From: Rhodomicrobium vannielii ATCC 17100
GTDB lineage: Bacteria > Pseudomonadota > Alphaproteobacteria > Rhizobiales > Rhodomicrobiaceae
Length of the DNA stretch: 64,000 bases
Direction: 5' to 3'
Assembly (NCBI RefSeq): GCF_000166055.1
Contig: NC_014664.1
Span: 310,001 to 374,000 of the forward strand
Part shown: piece by piece, positions 10,037-18,940 of the stretch
Layout: the number at the start of each line of letters is the position of its first letter
Position numbering within the stretch: position 1 is the stretch's first letter
Translations under genes and position numbers: made by a program
Notes under the pieces: generated by a model
The model's database searches: none
Told to the model about the DNA's origin: nothing
The model's input: the letters and a program-made list of their open reading frames with translations, nothing else

Positions 10037-11068
10037 CTACTCGGGCTTCGGCACATCTTTCGTGCGGACCGGCAGGATCGGCATTTCGACGCGCGGCTGC
10101 TCGCCGGTCAGTGTCTTTAGGAAGGCCACGATCAGCTTCGTATCCTCGTCGGTCAATTTCTCGCCGAGTTGAGAATCGCCCATGACGGCGACGGCCTGCT
10201 CAAGCGACCACACCTGCCCGCTGTGGAAATAGGGAGCGCGCAAGGCGACGTTGCGAAGCGGGGCGGCGCGGAACACATATTCATCCGACGCAGTCTTGCT
10301 GACGGCGAAGCGGCCCTTATCCCCCAACGGCAGGATTTCCGCGCCGGGTTTCTGGATCACGCCGAACGGGTAATAGCCGTTGCCGCCGACATTGATGCCG
10401 TTGTGACAAGCCGCGCAACCCTTGTCCATGAACAGGCGGAGGCCTTTTTTCTCCGCGTCATCAAAGGCCGTCTCGCTCCCTTCGAGGAACTGGTCGAAGC
10501 GCGCTGCGGGCGTGATGAGAGTGGCTTCGAACGCCTCTATTGCCTTCGCGAAATTATCGAAGGTGATCGGCTCTTTCTCGCGGGGGAACGCCTTCTTGAA
10601 CGCATCGACGTAACCCGGCATCGCGGCGAGCGTCGCGACGACATTGGCGGGCGTGTTGTTCATCTCGACGCTCGCCTGAACCGGGCCTTTCGCCTGCGCT
10701 TTCAGGTCTTCGGCGCGACCGTCCCAGAACTGAGCGATATTGAATACCGAGTTGAGCACGGTCGGCGCGCGGCGCGGGCCTTTCTGCCAGCCGTGGCCGA
10801 TAGACGTCGGCCCCGCATCCACGCCGCCGGTGCCGAGATTGTGGCAACTGTTGCAACTGATGATCTGGCTGCGCGAAAGGCGCGGATCGAAGAACAGCAT
10901 CTTGCCGAGTTCGACCTTCTCGTGCGTAACCGCATTATCCTTAACGGCCGGAACGACGGAGGGAATTGGTTTGAAGACGGCATTTGCGTCGGCGCGCAAA
11001 TCGTCCGCCGATGCCACCGTCGGCAGCATGAGGCCGAGCCCCAATGCCAATGAGAAAATTCTCTTCAT
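10037..11068 (-). CDS. Dihaem cytochrome c peroxidase, periplasmic
   Basis: A 343-residue CcpA/MauG-family protein. A hydrophobic signal peptide (MKRIFSLALGLGLMLPTVASA) is followed by two c-type haem sites, CNSCH at residues 72-76 and CAACH at 218-222, the two-haem layout of bacterial cytochrome c peroxidases that reduce periplasmic H2O2 with electrons from cytochrome c. The frame opens further upstream, but AGGAG lies eight bases before the ATG at 11068 and the signal peptide begins there, so I use that start. No oxyR site was recognised. A MauG-like maturation role cannot be excluded, but the size and spacing favour the peroxidase. Confidence 0.9.
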   Translation of the reverse strand: MKRIFSLALGLGLMLPTVASADDLRADANAVFKPIPSVVPAVKDNAVTHEKVELGKMLFFDPRLSRSQIISCNSCHNLGTGGVDAGPTSIGHGWQKGPRRAPTVLNSVFNIAQFWDGRAEDLKAQAKGPVQASVEMNNTPANVVATLAAMPGYVDAFKKAFPREKEPITFDNFAKAIEAFEATLITPAARFDQFLEGSETAFDDAEKKGLRLFMDKGCAACHNGINVGGNGYYPFGVIQKPGAEILPLGDKGRFAVSKTASDEYVFRAAPLRNVALRAPYFHSGQVWSLEQAVAVMGDSQLGEKLTDEDTKLIVAFLKTLTGEQPRVEMPILPVRTKDVPKPE

Positions 11069-11524
11069 GTGCCCACTCCTTTTTTTGAAAGGCGGCCCCA
11101 TTTCGCGCCATTGCGACAGCGGGCTCATTGAGCGAGGTCAATGTTTAGAACGATTAAAAACAGAAGCTCAGTTTTCAAAGTGAGCACGTTCTTACAAAGT
11201 ACGCGCCAGCCGTTGGCTATGTCGGAATATTGCGCATCGCACACGCGGAACGCGAAGTTTTCCCGCAAAGCGCGCAAGGCGTGCGCCAAGATGACGCGGC
11301 ACCAACTGGCAATATCGCTCCTGCCCGGCCGCACGCAACTGCGTCCGCGTCGGTCCGCACTCGGGTGTTTAGCTTATCGTACAATGATTTAGGCTGCTGC
11401 TTGACGCGTTTTTCCGCGCGGCCGAAATAGCACCTCGCCGAAACGCCAAGAGGGCTTCCGCGGAGCACGCGCAAAAAATTGGAGTAATAAGCGAAGCGTC
11501 AATGCATCGGCGCGGGAATGCGCC
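11069..11524. other. Intergenic region without a supported gene
   Basis: About 450 bp between the cytochrome c peroxidase gene start and the end of the small Cys-rich gene. Several short overlapping frames occur on both strands, but none has a convincing start signal or recognisable product. It should contain the peroxidase promoter. Confidence 0.45.
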
Positions 11525-11743
11525 TCAATTCGCTTCCTTGTAATGGTCCTGGCAGCGCGGGAGGAGATTCCGCTCATTCTTAGCCAGACAGGCCTTAAGG
11601 TCACGCAGGCGCTTGGCCTTGATGTCCTTGCAATACTGCTCCATGTCGAACTTGCACACGTCCCTGATCTTGTAGGTCGTCGTTGTGGCCTCGGCGTTTG
11701 TGGCCAACAGGCAAACGAGCGCGAAGGCGGCGGCGCGTTTCAT
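11525..11743 (-). CDS. Small secreted cysteine-rich-repeat protein
   Basis: A 72-residue protein (74 if the ATG at 11749 is used) with a clear signal peptide ending near TNAEA. The mature part has the pattern C-x6-YC-x13-C-x11-C. This resembles one copy of the Cys-rich repeat known from Golgi protein GLG1 and small secreted bacterial proteins. A GAGG sequence lies well placed for the ATG at 11743 and too close to that at 11749. Four cysteines suggest two disulfides in the periplasm. Function unknown. It stands alone, followed on the other side by a 220-bp gap to the DUF2059 gene. Confidence 0.7.
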   Translation of the reverse strand: MKRAAAFALVCLLATNAEATTTTYKIRDVCKFDMEQYCKDIKAKRLRDLKACLAKNERNLLPRCQDHYKEAN

Positions 11744-11971
11744 GGGCATCCCTCATCATAAGAATCCGCCATCGGAATACGCATCTGCTTGGGCAAAAGT
11801 TGGACCTGAAGCTCAGTGAATGATGGCGCACCGCGGCGGCAAAGGATGGGGGCGCGCCGCCATCTCATGCGTGGCATGTCGATCGTCGTGTCCCGGTTCG
11901 CTTGCGCGGAGCGGCAGCCGCTTCGGAGGCGCACGTAGCGCGGCTCCCTAGCGGCATGATTCCAGCGGGCG

Positions 11972-12448
11972 CTATTTCTTTTGTTCCTCGGCGGGCTTCT
12001 CATCGCCCGCTTTTTGCGGATGCAGTTCGGCTTGCACTTTTCCCAGCGCCGCCTGAAGCTCCTGCTCCGTCGCCGGCAGAACCTCGTTCCTGTAGGCGTC
12101 CATCTTGCCCACGGCGGACTTCGCGACCTCTGAGCCGTAGAAATCGGCGAGCGCCTTCAGTTCGTCGGCGGTGAACGTCTTCACCATAGCCTGCCGGATG
12201 GCCACCGACACCTTGCCGATGTCGAAATATTTGATCATCAGCGTCTTGAACTGCTCCTGCTGCTCGGGAGGCAGCGTCTCCGCGATGCCCGCCACGGTAT
12301 CGGCGATCTGCGATTTTGGCGGCACGGCTGCGAGATAACGGTCGGCTTGCGCCTCGCGGTTCTGCGGCGTGTCGTCGAGCGCGAGGGCAGGGAGCGAAAA
12401 CGGCAGCAAAACCGCCAGGAAGAGGAGGCGAGCGGCTAGGGCGGGCAT
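11972..12448 (-). CDS. DUF2059 domain-containing secreted protein
   Basis: A 158-residue protein with an N-terminal signal peptide (LLFLAVLLPFSLPALA) and a helical DUF2059 domain, seen in segments such as TFTADELKALADFYGSEVAKS with the conserved FY-S pattern near the end of the domain. The tail after residue 140 is charged and low in complexity (KAGDEKPAEEQKK). The family has no established function; members are periplasmic or exported. It is divergent to ahcY, sharing a 176-bp upstream region that contains a strong palindrome. Confidence 0.82.
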   Translation of the reverse strand: MPALAARLLFLAVLLPFSLPALALDDTPQNREAQADRYLAAVPPKSQIADTVAGIAETLPPEQQEQFKTLMIKYFDIGKVSVAIRQAMVKTFTADELKALADFYGSEVAKSAVGKMDAYRNEVLPATEQELQAALGKVQAELHPQKAGDEKPAEEQKK

Positions 12449-12521
12449 GGTCGGAGTCCTTCGTTTGGGAGTGAAAGGGTCTGAACTCGGTTAGGAAACG
12501 CTACGTCACGAAGCCGGGGAC

Positions 12522-12543
12522 GACATAAAGCAATGTTTATGTC
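12522..12543. promoter_or_regulatory. Palindromic operator candidate upstream of ahcY
   Basis: A perfect 8-bp inverted repeat, GACATAAA-N6-TTTATGTC, lies 82 bp before the ahcY start. An overlapping second repeat, AAAGCAAT (12527-12534) with ATTGCTTT just downstream, gives the region two alternative foldings. The size and A+T-rich core resemble ArsR-family operators; SahR, an ArsR-type regulator with a methyltransferase domain, is known to control ahcY and metK genes in proteobacteria. No sahR gene is in the window, so the assignment is inference. Confidence 0.45.
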
Positions 12544-12624
12544 TTTATTGCTTTTCGATAGCACAAGGGATACGACTGCCCCAAACCATCTTGCCGCTGC
12601 GGCAAACAAGCCTGGGAGAAGCCT

Positions 12625-14025
12625 GTGTCGAACGATTTTCTTGTCAAAGATCTAAGCCTCGCGGACTGGGGCCGCAAGGAAATGGACATCGCCGAAACCG
12701 AAATGCCGGGCCTGATGGCCGTGCGCGAGAAGTTCGGCAAGGAACAGCCGCTCAAGGGCGCGCGCGTCGCGGGCTGTCTGCACATGACAATCCAGACCGC
12801 CGTCTTGATCGAGAGCCTTCAGGCGCTCGGCGCGGACGTCCGCTGGGCATCGTGCAACATCTTCTCGACGCAGGACCACGCCGCCGCCGCCATCGCCGCG
12901 CGCGGCACGCCGGTGTTCGCCATCAAGGGCGAGACGCTCGACGAATATTGGGACTACGTGGACCGCATTCTTGAATGGCCGAACGGCGAAACCGCCAACA
13001 TGATCCTCGACGACGGCGGCGACGCGACGCTGATCGTGCTGCTCGGCGCGGAAGCCGAGACGAACCCGGCGGTGCTCGAAAACCCGCATAGCGAGGAAGA
13101 AGCGAGCCTCTTCAAGACCATCAAGGCGCGCCTTGCGAAGACGCCCGGCTGGTATTCCAAGGTGAAGGCCAACATCAAGGGCGTGTCCGAAGAGACGACG
13201 ACCGGCGTGCTGCGCCTCTACCAGATGGAGAAGAAGGGCACGCTCGCCTTCCCGGCCATCAACGTCAACGACAGCGTCACGAAGTCGAAGTTCGACAATC
13301 GCTATGGCTGCCGCGAAAGCCTCGTGGATGGTATCCGCCGCGCGACCGACGTCATGATGGCGGGCAAGGTCGCGGTGGTGTGCGGCTATGGCGACGTGGG
13401 CAAGGGCTCGGCGCAGTCGCTGCGCGGTGCTGGCGCCCGCGTGGTCGTGACCGAAATCGACCCGATCTGCGCGCTTCAGGCGGCGATGGACGGCTTCTCG
13501 GTGCAAACGCTCGACGACGTAGCCGACAAGGCCGACATCTTCGTGACGGCGACCGGCAACAAGGACGTCATCACGCTTGAGCACATGCGCAAGATGAAGG
13601 ACATGTCCATCGTCTGCAACATCGGCCACTTCGACAACGAAATCCAGATCGCGAACCTGAAGAACTACAAGTGGACGAACGTGAAGCCGCAGGTGGACAT
13701 GATCGAGTTCCCCGGCGGGAACCGCATCCTGCTGCTGTCCGAAGGCCGCCTCGTGAACCTCGGCAACGCCACGGGCCATCCGAGCTTCGTGATGAGCGCG
13801 TCGTTCTCGAACCAGGTGCTCGCGCAGATCGAGCTTTGGACCAATGTCGGCAAGGGCAAGTATGAGAACAAGGTGTATGTGCTACCGAAGCATCTCGACG
13901 AGATGGTCGCGCGCCTGCACCTCGAAAAGCTCGGCGTGCATCTGACGCAGCTCTCGAAGGAACAGGCCGACTACATCGGCGTGCCGCTCGAAGGACCATT
14001 CAAGTCCGACCTCTACAAGTATTGA
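12625..14025 (+). CDS. ahcY: S-adenosylhomocysteine hydrolase
   Basis: A 466-residue cytosolic enzyme that splits S-adenosylhomocysteine into adenosine and homocysteine, relieving product inhibition of methyltransferases and recycling methionine. The start is GTG at 12625 ([16 protein letters not shown]). Family blocks are visible: [11 protein letters not shown], the substrate-site segment [11 protein letters not shown], the catalytic [20 protein letters not shown], the NAD-binding [12 protein letters not shown] and the C-terminal FKSDLYKY that ends almost all AhcY proteins. The proteobacterial insert near residues 150-190 is present. A strong rho-independent terminator follows 40 bp downstream, so the gene is probably monocistronic, controlled through the upstream palindrome. 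Confidence 0.97.
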   Translation: MSNDFLVKDLSLADWGRKEMDIAETEMPGLMAVREKFGKEQPLKGARVAGCLHMTIQTAVLIESLQALGADVRWASCNIFSTQDHAAAAIAARGTPVFAIKGETLDEYWDYVDRILEWPNGETANMILDDGGDATLIVLLGAEAETNPAVLENPHSEEEASLFKTIKARLAKTPGWYSKVKANIKGVSEETTTGVLRLYQMEKKGTLAFPAINVNDSVTKSKFDNRYGCRESLVDGIRRATDVMMAGKVAVVCGYGDVGKGSAQSLRGAGARVVVTEIDPICALQAAMDGFSVQTLDDVADKADIFVTATGNKDVITLEHMRKMKDMSIVCNIGHFDNEIQIANLKNYKWTNVKPQVDMIEFPGGNRILLLSEGRLVNLGNATGHPSFVMSASFSNQVLAQIELWTNVGKGKYENKVYVLPKHLDEMVARLHLEKLGVHLTQLSKEQADYIGVPLEGPFKSDLYKY

Positions 14026-14066
14026 GAACGCTGCGCCGCGCATTGTCGCGGCGTGCATTTCCGACA

Positions 14067-14096
14067 GGCAACGCGCGGCGGCGCGTTGCCTTTTTT
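14067..14096 (+). terminator. Rho-independent terminator of ahcY
   Basis: A perfect 10-bp stem, GGCAACGCGC with GCGCGTTGCC, a four-base loop and six T residues directly after the stem, 42 bp downstream of the ahcY stop codon. Confidence 0.9.
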
Positions 14097-14214
14097 GCGC
14101 GACGCAAACTGGCGCGCTCGTCATGACGCGATCCGCCCCGTCCCTCCCGCGGTCGCAGTCGTTCGCTGTCACGTAGGCCGTGGTTACGCCAACGCCACAG
14201 GGATCAACCTGCGC

Positions 14215-15033
14215 TCAAAAAGCCCCGACCGACTTCAGGCTGAGATGGCCGTCGCGGCCGAGGATGATGTGGTCGTGTACGGTCACGCCGAGCTTGCTTC
14301 CCACCTCCGCGATTTCCTTCGTCATCTCGATATCGGCGCGTGATGGCGTCGGGTCGCCCGACGGGTGGTTGTGCGCGAGAATGACAGCCGAAGCCGACAA
14401 TTCGAGCGCGCGCTTCACCACCTCGCGCGTATAAACCGACGTGTGGTCGATGGTGCCGCGCGACTGCACCTCGTCGGCGATCAGCTTGTTGCGCCGGTCG
14501 AGGAACAGGATACGGAACTGCTCGCGATCCTCGAATGCCATGGCCGAGCGGAGATAATCGAGAACCGTCGACATGGCGGCGAAAATGGGCCGCTTCTTCA
14601 CCTCGCCCTGCGCGGTGCGCAGCGCCGCTGCCTGCACCACGCGGAACTCGGTGACGACGGCTTCGGTCACGCCTTCCACCTCAAGCAGCCGGTCGCGGGG
14701 AGCGTTCATAACTTCCCCGAACGAACCAAACCGCGCGAGGAGATCCTTCGCGAGCGGCTTCACGTCCCGCCGCGCGATGGCGCGGAAGAGCACGAGTTCC
14801 AGAAGTTCGTAATCGGGCAGCGGATCGGCCCCGCCTTCGAGGAAGCGCTTTCGCAGGCGGTCGCGATGGCCCCAGTAATGCGGTTTGGGGCGGGGAGGCT
14901 GTGGCGGTGGAACGCTCGCACCTGCTTCAAGGGAGAGGAGCTCGAACAGGGGGCTTTCTTCGAAGCAGTTCGCCATGGGGATGCACAACGCTACGCAAAA
15001 CGGAAACGCACTTTCAACAGGACGAATAAACAT
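14215..15033 (-). CDS. radC: RadC-family JAB/MPN-domain protein
   Basis: A 272-residue RadC family protein. It has an N-terminal helix-hairpin-helix-like region ([31 protein letters not shown]) followed by the JAB1/MPN metalloprotease-like domain with the metal site [14 protein letters not shown] and the usual ending [16 protein letters not shown]. The family was named for a DNA-repair role in E. coli that later work did not support; its true function is uncertain. The first ATG is at 15033; a second at 14976 (MANCFEES) would remove an unusual hydrophobic leader, and neither has a good Shine-Dalgarno sequence. The gene is convergent with ahcY. Confidence 0.88.
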   Translation of the reverse strand: MFIRPVESAFPFCVALCIPMANCFEESPLFELLSLEAGASVPPPQPPRPKPHYWGHRDRLRKRFLEGGADPLPDYELLELVLFRAIARRDVKPLAKDLLARFGSFGEVMNAPRDRLLEVEGVTEAVVTEFRVVQAAALRTAQGEVKKRPIFAAMSTVLDYLRSAMAFEDREQFRILFLDRRNKLIADEVQSRGTIDHTSVYTREVVKRALELSASAVILAHNHPSGDPTPSRADIEMTKEIAEVGSKLGVTVHDHIILGRDGHLSLKSVGAF

Positions 15034-15199
15034 CAGATTTTATGAAAAGAAAAGCGGCATTTGAGGCATCTTGCGAGCGTTCGCGCCGAGGTTGCCGCGT
15101 TTTGCTCCTCCAAGGGCGCGACGATGCATTTATCGAGCGCACGGGCCGTCATTGCCGGCCAACATCTACCGCGTTCGCTTCGCCTTCGGCCGGCGAGGG

Positions 15200-15796
15200 T
15201 CAGGCGCGGATGAGCGTCGGCGGCGGCGCCTTTTTCGAAGGGCGATGCTTCAGGAAAAACGGCACCACATCCTCGGCCTTTTCAACCACGATATAGCGCG
15301 TATCGAGGCCGGGTCGGATGAAAAGCTGCTCGCGCATGCGGTCGAACATCGCCAGCAGCAGATCCCAGTAGCCCGCCGTGTTGACGATGAACACAGGCTT
15401 GTCGTGGTGGCCGAGCTGCGTCCAGGTGAGTTGCTCGACAAGCTCTTCCAGCGTGCCAACGCCGCCCGGCAGGGCCACAAACCCGTCGGACAGGTTGAAC
15501 ATGAGCATCTTGCGCTCGTGGAAGCCGCTCGTGACGTAGCGCTCGCTGATGGTTTCGAGCGCGTTCTCGATTTCAAGGAGAGAGGCCGGTATGATGCCGG
15601 TTACGTGGCCGCCATGATCGATGACGGTCTGCGCAACCGTGCCCATCATGCCATTGCCGCCGCCACCGTAGACAAGGCCGATCTGCGCCTCGGCCATCGT
15701 GCGGCCGAGCGTTCTCGCCGCATCGAGAAAGCGCGGATCGATCCCGGAACCAGAGCCGCAATAAACACACAAACGCTTCATTTTCTCTGCTTTCAT
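15200..15796 (-). CDS. LOG-family nucleoside 5'-monophosphate phosphoribohydrolase (TIGR00730)
   Basis: A 198-residue Rossmann-fold protein of the LOG (lonely guy) family, which releases bases from cytokinin riboside or purine nucleoside monophosphates. The hallmark motif PGGVGTLEELVE and the nucleotide-binding GLVYGGGGNGMMG are both present, together with the conserved HERK segment. Length is standard. The start could be ATG 15796 or ATG 15781 (MKRLCVYCGSG), the latter being the usual family N-terminus. Whether it makes cytokinin or acts in purine salvage cannot be told from sequence. Confidence 0.88.
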   Translation of the reverse strand: MKAEKMKRLCVYCGSGSGIDPRFLDAARTLGRTMAEAQIGLVYGGGGNGMMGTVAQTVIDHGGHVTGIIPASLLEIENALETISERYVTSGFHERKMLMFNLSDGFVALPGGVGTLEELVEQLTWTQLGHHDKPVFIVNTAGYWDLLLAMFDRMREQLFIRPGLDTRYIVVEKAEDVVPFFLKHRPSKKAPPPTLIRA

Positions 15797-15979
15797 ATCG
15801 CCGCCGTCTTCACATCCTGAGCGTGTCTTTCCATGAGCTTACCAGCGCGGAACTTGCCCGCCGCTTAAGCCGCGGGCCTCGCCTGACACGGAAATCCGCT
15901 TATATGGAGAGAAGGCGCCGCCGCAATCATACACCCGCCGAAGCTCGAAGTTCCGGCTTCACCGTCAACGAGGCCTTTT

Positions 15980-17974
15980 TTGCATCACCACGCATCGCGA
16001 TCCGTCCCGCCCGAAAAGCACGGCAAGACAGACCATAAAGCCATTTTCCGGTATCTTTTGCCGTTCGCCTGGCCGAAGGGCCGTGCCGACCTCAAAGCCA
16101 GGCTTGTGCTGGCGGCGGTGGTGCTCGTGGCGGCCAAGGTCGTGACCGTCTTCATGCCCGTCACCTACAAATATGCGGTCGACGCGCTGACGGCCATGCC
16201 GAAGACGGACGGGGCGCAAGCGGCGTGGACACTGGCTGCGGTGCCGTTGTTCATGACGCTCGCTTATGCCGGCGCTCGGATCGCGATGACCGGCTTTCAG
16301 CAGCTTCGCGACGTGCTGTTTGCGCCTATCGAGCAGAACGCGACGCGGATGCTGACGACGAGCGCCTTCCGCCATGTGCACGATCTGTCGCTTCGCTTTC
16401 ACCTCGACCGGAAAACGGGCGGCCTCACGCGCGTCTTCGACCGGGGCAAGATCGCGGTCGACCTCATCATCCGCATGGGCGTGTTGAACCTCGTGCCCAC
16501 GATCCTCGAAGTGCTGTTCGTGTGCCTGCTCTTCGGCTTTTACTTCGGCTGGACCTTCGTGGCCATCGTGCTGGGGATGATCGTAATCTACACGTGGTAC
16601 AGCATCGCGGTCAGCGAGAAGCGCATCGCGATCCGCCGCGAATATATCGAGGCCGACACCGACGCGACGACCAAGGCCGTCGACAGCCTTCTCAACTACG
16701 AGACGGTGAAATATTTCGGCAACGAGCGCTGGGAGGCGGACCGTTTCGACCGCTCGATGCGCCGCTACGAACGTGCAAGCATCAAGACCGCGACTTCGCT
16801 CGCCGCGCTCAACTTCGGCCAGACCGTCATCTTTACGTTGGGCATGGTAACCGCAATGGCGCTATCGGCGCACGGCGTGGCGACGGGCGCGATGACGGTC
16901 GGCGATTTCGTGCTCATCAACGCGGTCTTCATCCAGCTCTATCAGCCGCTCAACCTGATGGGCGTCATCTATCGCGAGATCAAGCAGGCGTTCGTCGATA
17001 TCGAGGCGCTGTTCGAACTCATCGGCCAGAAGCCGGAGGTGAAGGACAAGCCGGGCGCGAAGCCGCTCATCGTGGGTGCCGGCGCGATCCGCTTCGACAA
17101 CGTCACGTTCAGCTATGACGGCGTGCGTCCGATCCTGCGAGGCGTCGATTTCGAAGTGCCGCCCGGACATATGGTGGCGCTCGTCGGGCCGTCCGGCGCG
17201 GGCAAGTCAACGATTTCGCGGCTGCTTTACCGCTTCTACGACGTGAAGACGGGGCGCATCACCATCGACGGGCAGGATGTGCGCGATGTCACGCAGGAGT
17301 CCTTGCGCGCCGCCATCGGCATCGTTCCGCAAGATACGGTGCTGTTCAACGATACCATCGAATACAACATCCGCTATGGTCGCGTCGACGCGACGGACAC
17401 CGAAATACGCGAGGCCGCGCGCATGGCGCAGATCGACGGCTTCATCAAGCAACTGCCGCTGGGCTACAAGTCGATGGTCGGCGAGCGCGGGCTGAAGCTG
17501 TCCGGCGGCGAGAAGCAGCGCGTCGCCATCGCGCGCACGATCCTCAAGGGGCCGCCGATCCTCATCCTCGACGAGGCGACGTCGGCGCTCGACAGCTTTA
17601 CGGAAAAGGAAATCCAGTCGGCGCTCGACAGCGTCGCAAAGGGCCGCACGACGCTCGTCATCGCGCACCGGCTTTCGACGGTCATCGGCGCGGATACGAT
17701 CCTCGTGCTCGACAAGGGCCGCATCGTCGAGCGCGGCACGCATGCTTCGCTGCTCGAAGCGCGGGGGCTTTACGCGGCGCTCTGGACGCGTCAGCAGGAG
17801 GCCGAGGAGGCGCGGCGGAAGCTCGCCGAGATGGTCGAGGAAGGCGCGCTGCCGACCGTGGAGCCGAATGCGAGCGGCGCCGCTGTTCCGGCGCACATGC
17901 GGGAAGTGCAATCCCGGCGGAGTTGTGACCTTGAAGAAACAGCGGACGACAAGGTCGTTGTATCAAGGACTTAG
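15980..17974 (+). CDS. Atm1-type ABC exporter (fused permease and ATPase)
   Basis: A 664-residue half-transporter of the Atm1/HMT family, inner-membrane exporters for glutathione-derived compounds linked to Fe-S homeostasis and heavy-metal detoxification. Six membrane helices fill about residues 40-330. The ATPase half has Walker A (GPSGAGKST), the Q-loop (VPQDTVLF), the signature LSGGEKQR, Walker B (ILILDEATSALD) and the H-loop (IAHRLST). The conserved LNYETVKYFGNE segment is typical of Atm1. No in-frame ATG precedes the first helix; TTG at 15980 with GAGG seven bases upstream is the best start. The C-terminal 60 residues are charged and variable. Confidence 0.9.
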   Translation: MHHHASRSVPPEKHGKTDHKAIFRYLLPFAWPKGRADLKARLVLAAVVLVAAKVVTVFMPVTYKYAVDALTAMPKTDGAQAAWTLAAVPLFMTLAYAGARIAMTGFQQLRDVLFAPIEQNATRMLTTSAFRHVHDLSLRFHLDRKTGGLTRVFDRGKIAVDLIIRMGVLNLVPTILEVLFVCLLFGFYFGWTFVAIVLGMIVIYTWYSIAVSEKRIAIRREYIEADTDATTKAVDSLLNYETVKYFGNERWEADRFDRSMRRYERASIKTATSLAALNFGQTVIFTLGMVTAMALSAHGVATGAMTVGDFVLINAVFIQLYQPLNLMGVIYREIKQAFVDIEALFELIGQKPEVKDKPGAKPLIVGAGAIRFDNVTFSYDGVRPILRGVDFEVPPGHMVALVGPSGAGKSTISRLLYRFYDVKTGRITIDGQDVRDVTQESLRAAIGIVPQDTVLFNDTIEYNIRYGRVDATDTEIREAARMAQIDGFIKQLPLGYKSMVGERGLKLSGGEKQRVAIARTILKGPPILILDEATSALDSFTEKEIQSALDSVAKGRTTLVIAHRLSTVIGADTILVLDKGRIVERGTHASLLEARGLYAALWTRQQEAEEARRKLAEMVEEGALPTVEPNASGAAVPAHMREVQSRRSCDLEETADDKVVVSRT

Positions 17975-18062
17975 GGACTGGAGCGCACTGCTTATCCACA
18001 AGCTGTTCACGCTGCGTCTGCGGCCGGCCATAAACACCCGCTTGCGTTGCATTTCCGTTAAT

Positions 18063-18103
18063 GCCACAGCTTTTACCAGTAACGTGTAAAGCTTCTCTGT
18101 GGC
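18063..18103 (+). promoter_or_regulatory. Stem-loop in the leader of the outer-membrane protein gene
   Basis: An imperfect hairpin: outer arms GCCACAG/CTGTGGC and inner arms CTTTTAC/GTAAAGC around a nine-base loop, with a single-base bulge and a TTCT bulge. It ends 18 bases before the ATG of the OMP gene, leaving the GGGAAAG ribosome-binding site free. It may stabilise the mRNA or regulate translation. Confidence 0.4.
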
Positions 18104-18121
18104 AACGTAAGCGGGAAAGTT

Positions 18122-18904
18122 ATGTCAGTTGTAAAGTCAGTTGGTGGGGCCGCTCTAGGTATGTTCCTCGCGGCCCAGGTGGCGTATGCAGCCGATCCAT
18201 ATTATGGCGGAGGCTATGGTGGATACGGCGGATACAAAGACCCCTATCCCCCTCAGCCCGTCGCGCCCATCCCCCTCTGGCAGGGCTTCTATATCGGCGG
18301 AAATATCGGGGGTGCCTGGTCGACGATCGAGACGGCCAGTAACGTGGTCTTCGTGAACGGCGCAACAACGGTCTTGTCCGACCGAAGCGTTGAGGGGTCC
18401 GGTTTTCTCGGCGGTCTCCAACTCGGCTACAACATTCCCATCGGCAATTTCCTCTGGGGCATCGAGGGCGATCTCGGCGGCCTCGGCAACGACGCGAGCA
18501 AGAGTTTCGCCGTTGGTGGCGTTCTGCCGAGCGTTCTGACGGTGTCCTCGGACGGCGGCTGGTACGGCGACGTGACGGTCAGGGGCGGCTTCCTCTATGG
18601 CAACGCGCTGATCTACCTGAAGGGCGGCTTCGGCTTCTATACCGGCGAGACCAATGTCACGCTCGTCACCGACAACATCAGCGCCCTCCGCCAGTCGAGC
18701 GGCACGTTCACAGGATGGACGCTCGGCGGCGGCCTCGAATATCAGGTCAGCCCGCGCTGGTCCATCAAGGCGGAATATCTTTATTTCGACTTCGGAGACA
18801 GCACGCTCAACTTCGACGACAGGCAGTTCAACAATGACATGTCGGTCAACACGTTCAAGATCGGCTTCAACGTTTTCCTGAACGGCGTCGGGCCGCTTTA
18901 CTAG
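18122..18904 (+). CDS. Outer-membrane beta-barrel protein (Omp25/31 family)
   Basis: A 260-residue outer-membrane protein. A signal peptide ends at about VAYAA, followed by a Gly/Tyr/Pro-rich linker and the typical barrel opening GFYIGGNIGGAW. Alternating hydrophobic strands run to the end (SPRWSIKAEYLYFDFG), as in Omp25/Omp31 proteins of Rhizobiales. The last residues, GVGPLY, end in an aromatic residue close to the C-terminus. The gene is monocistronic, preceded by a stem-loop leader and followed by a hairpin shared with the convergent MFS gene. Confidence 0.87.
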   Translation: MSVVKSVGGAALGMFLAAQVAYAADPYYGGGYGGYGGYKDPYPPQPVAPIPLWQGFYIGGNIGGAWSTIETASNVVFVNGATTVLSDRSVEGSGFLGGLQLGYNIPIGNFLWGIEGDLGGLGNDASKSFAVGGVLPSVLTVSSDGGWYGDVTVRGGFLYGNALIYLKGGFGFYTGETNVTLVTDNISALRQSSGTFTGWTLGGGLEYQVSPRWSIKAEYLYFDFGDSTLNFDDRQFNNDMSVNTFKIGFNVFLNGVGPLY

Positions 18905-18910
18905 AAAAGC

Positions 18911-18940
18911 GGCGACGGGGGCTTAGCCCCGCTCGTCGCC
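18911..18940. terminator. Hairpin between convergent OMP and MFS genes
   Basis: GGCGACG/CGTCGCC outer arms and GGGGC/GCCCC inner arms around TTA, lying just after the OMP stop; the MFS stop codon (18923-18925) sits in the loop. No T tract follows on either strand, so termination is only probable. Confidence 0.35.

Noticed and set aside
12449-12624. SAH or SAM riboswitch before ahcY
   Set aside because: I could not lay out the known conserved core and pseudoknot of either class; the palindrome fits a protein operator better. A covariance-model scan would decide.
12652-13779. A 375-codon minus-strand frame inside ahcY
   Set aside because: It is antisense to the fully conserved AhcY and shows no domain.
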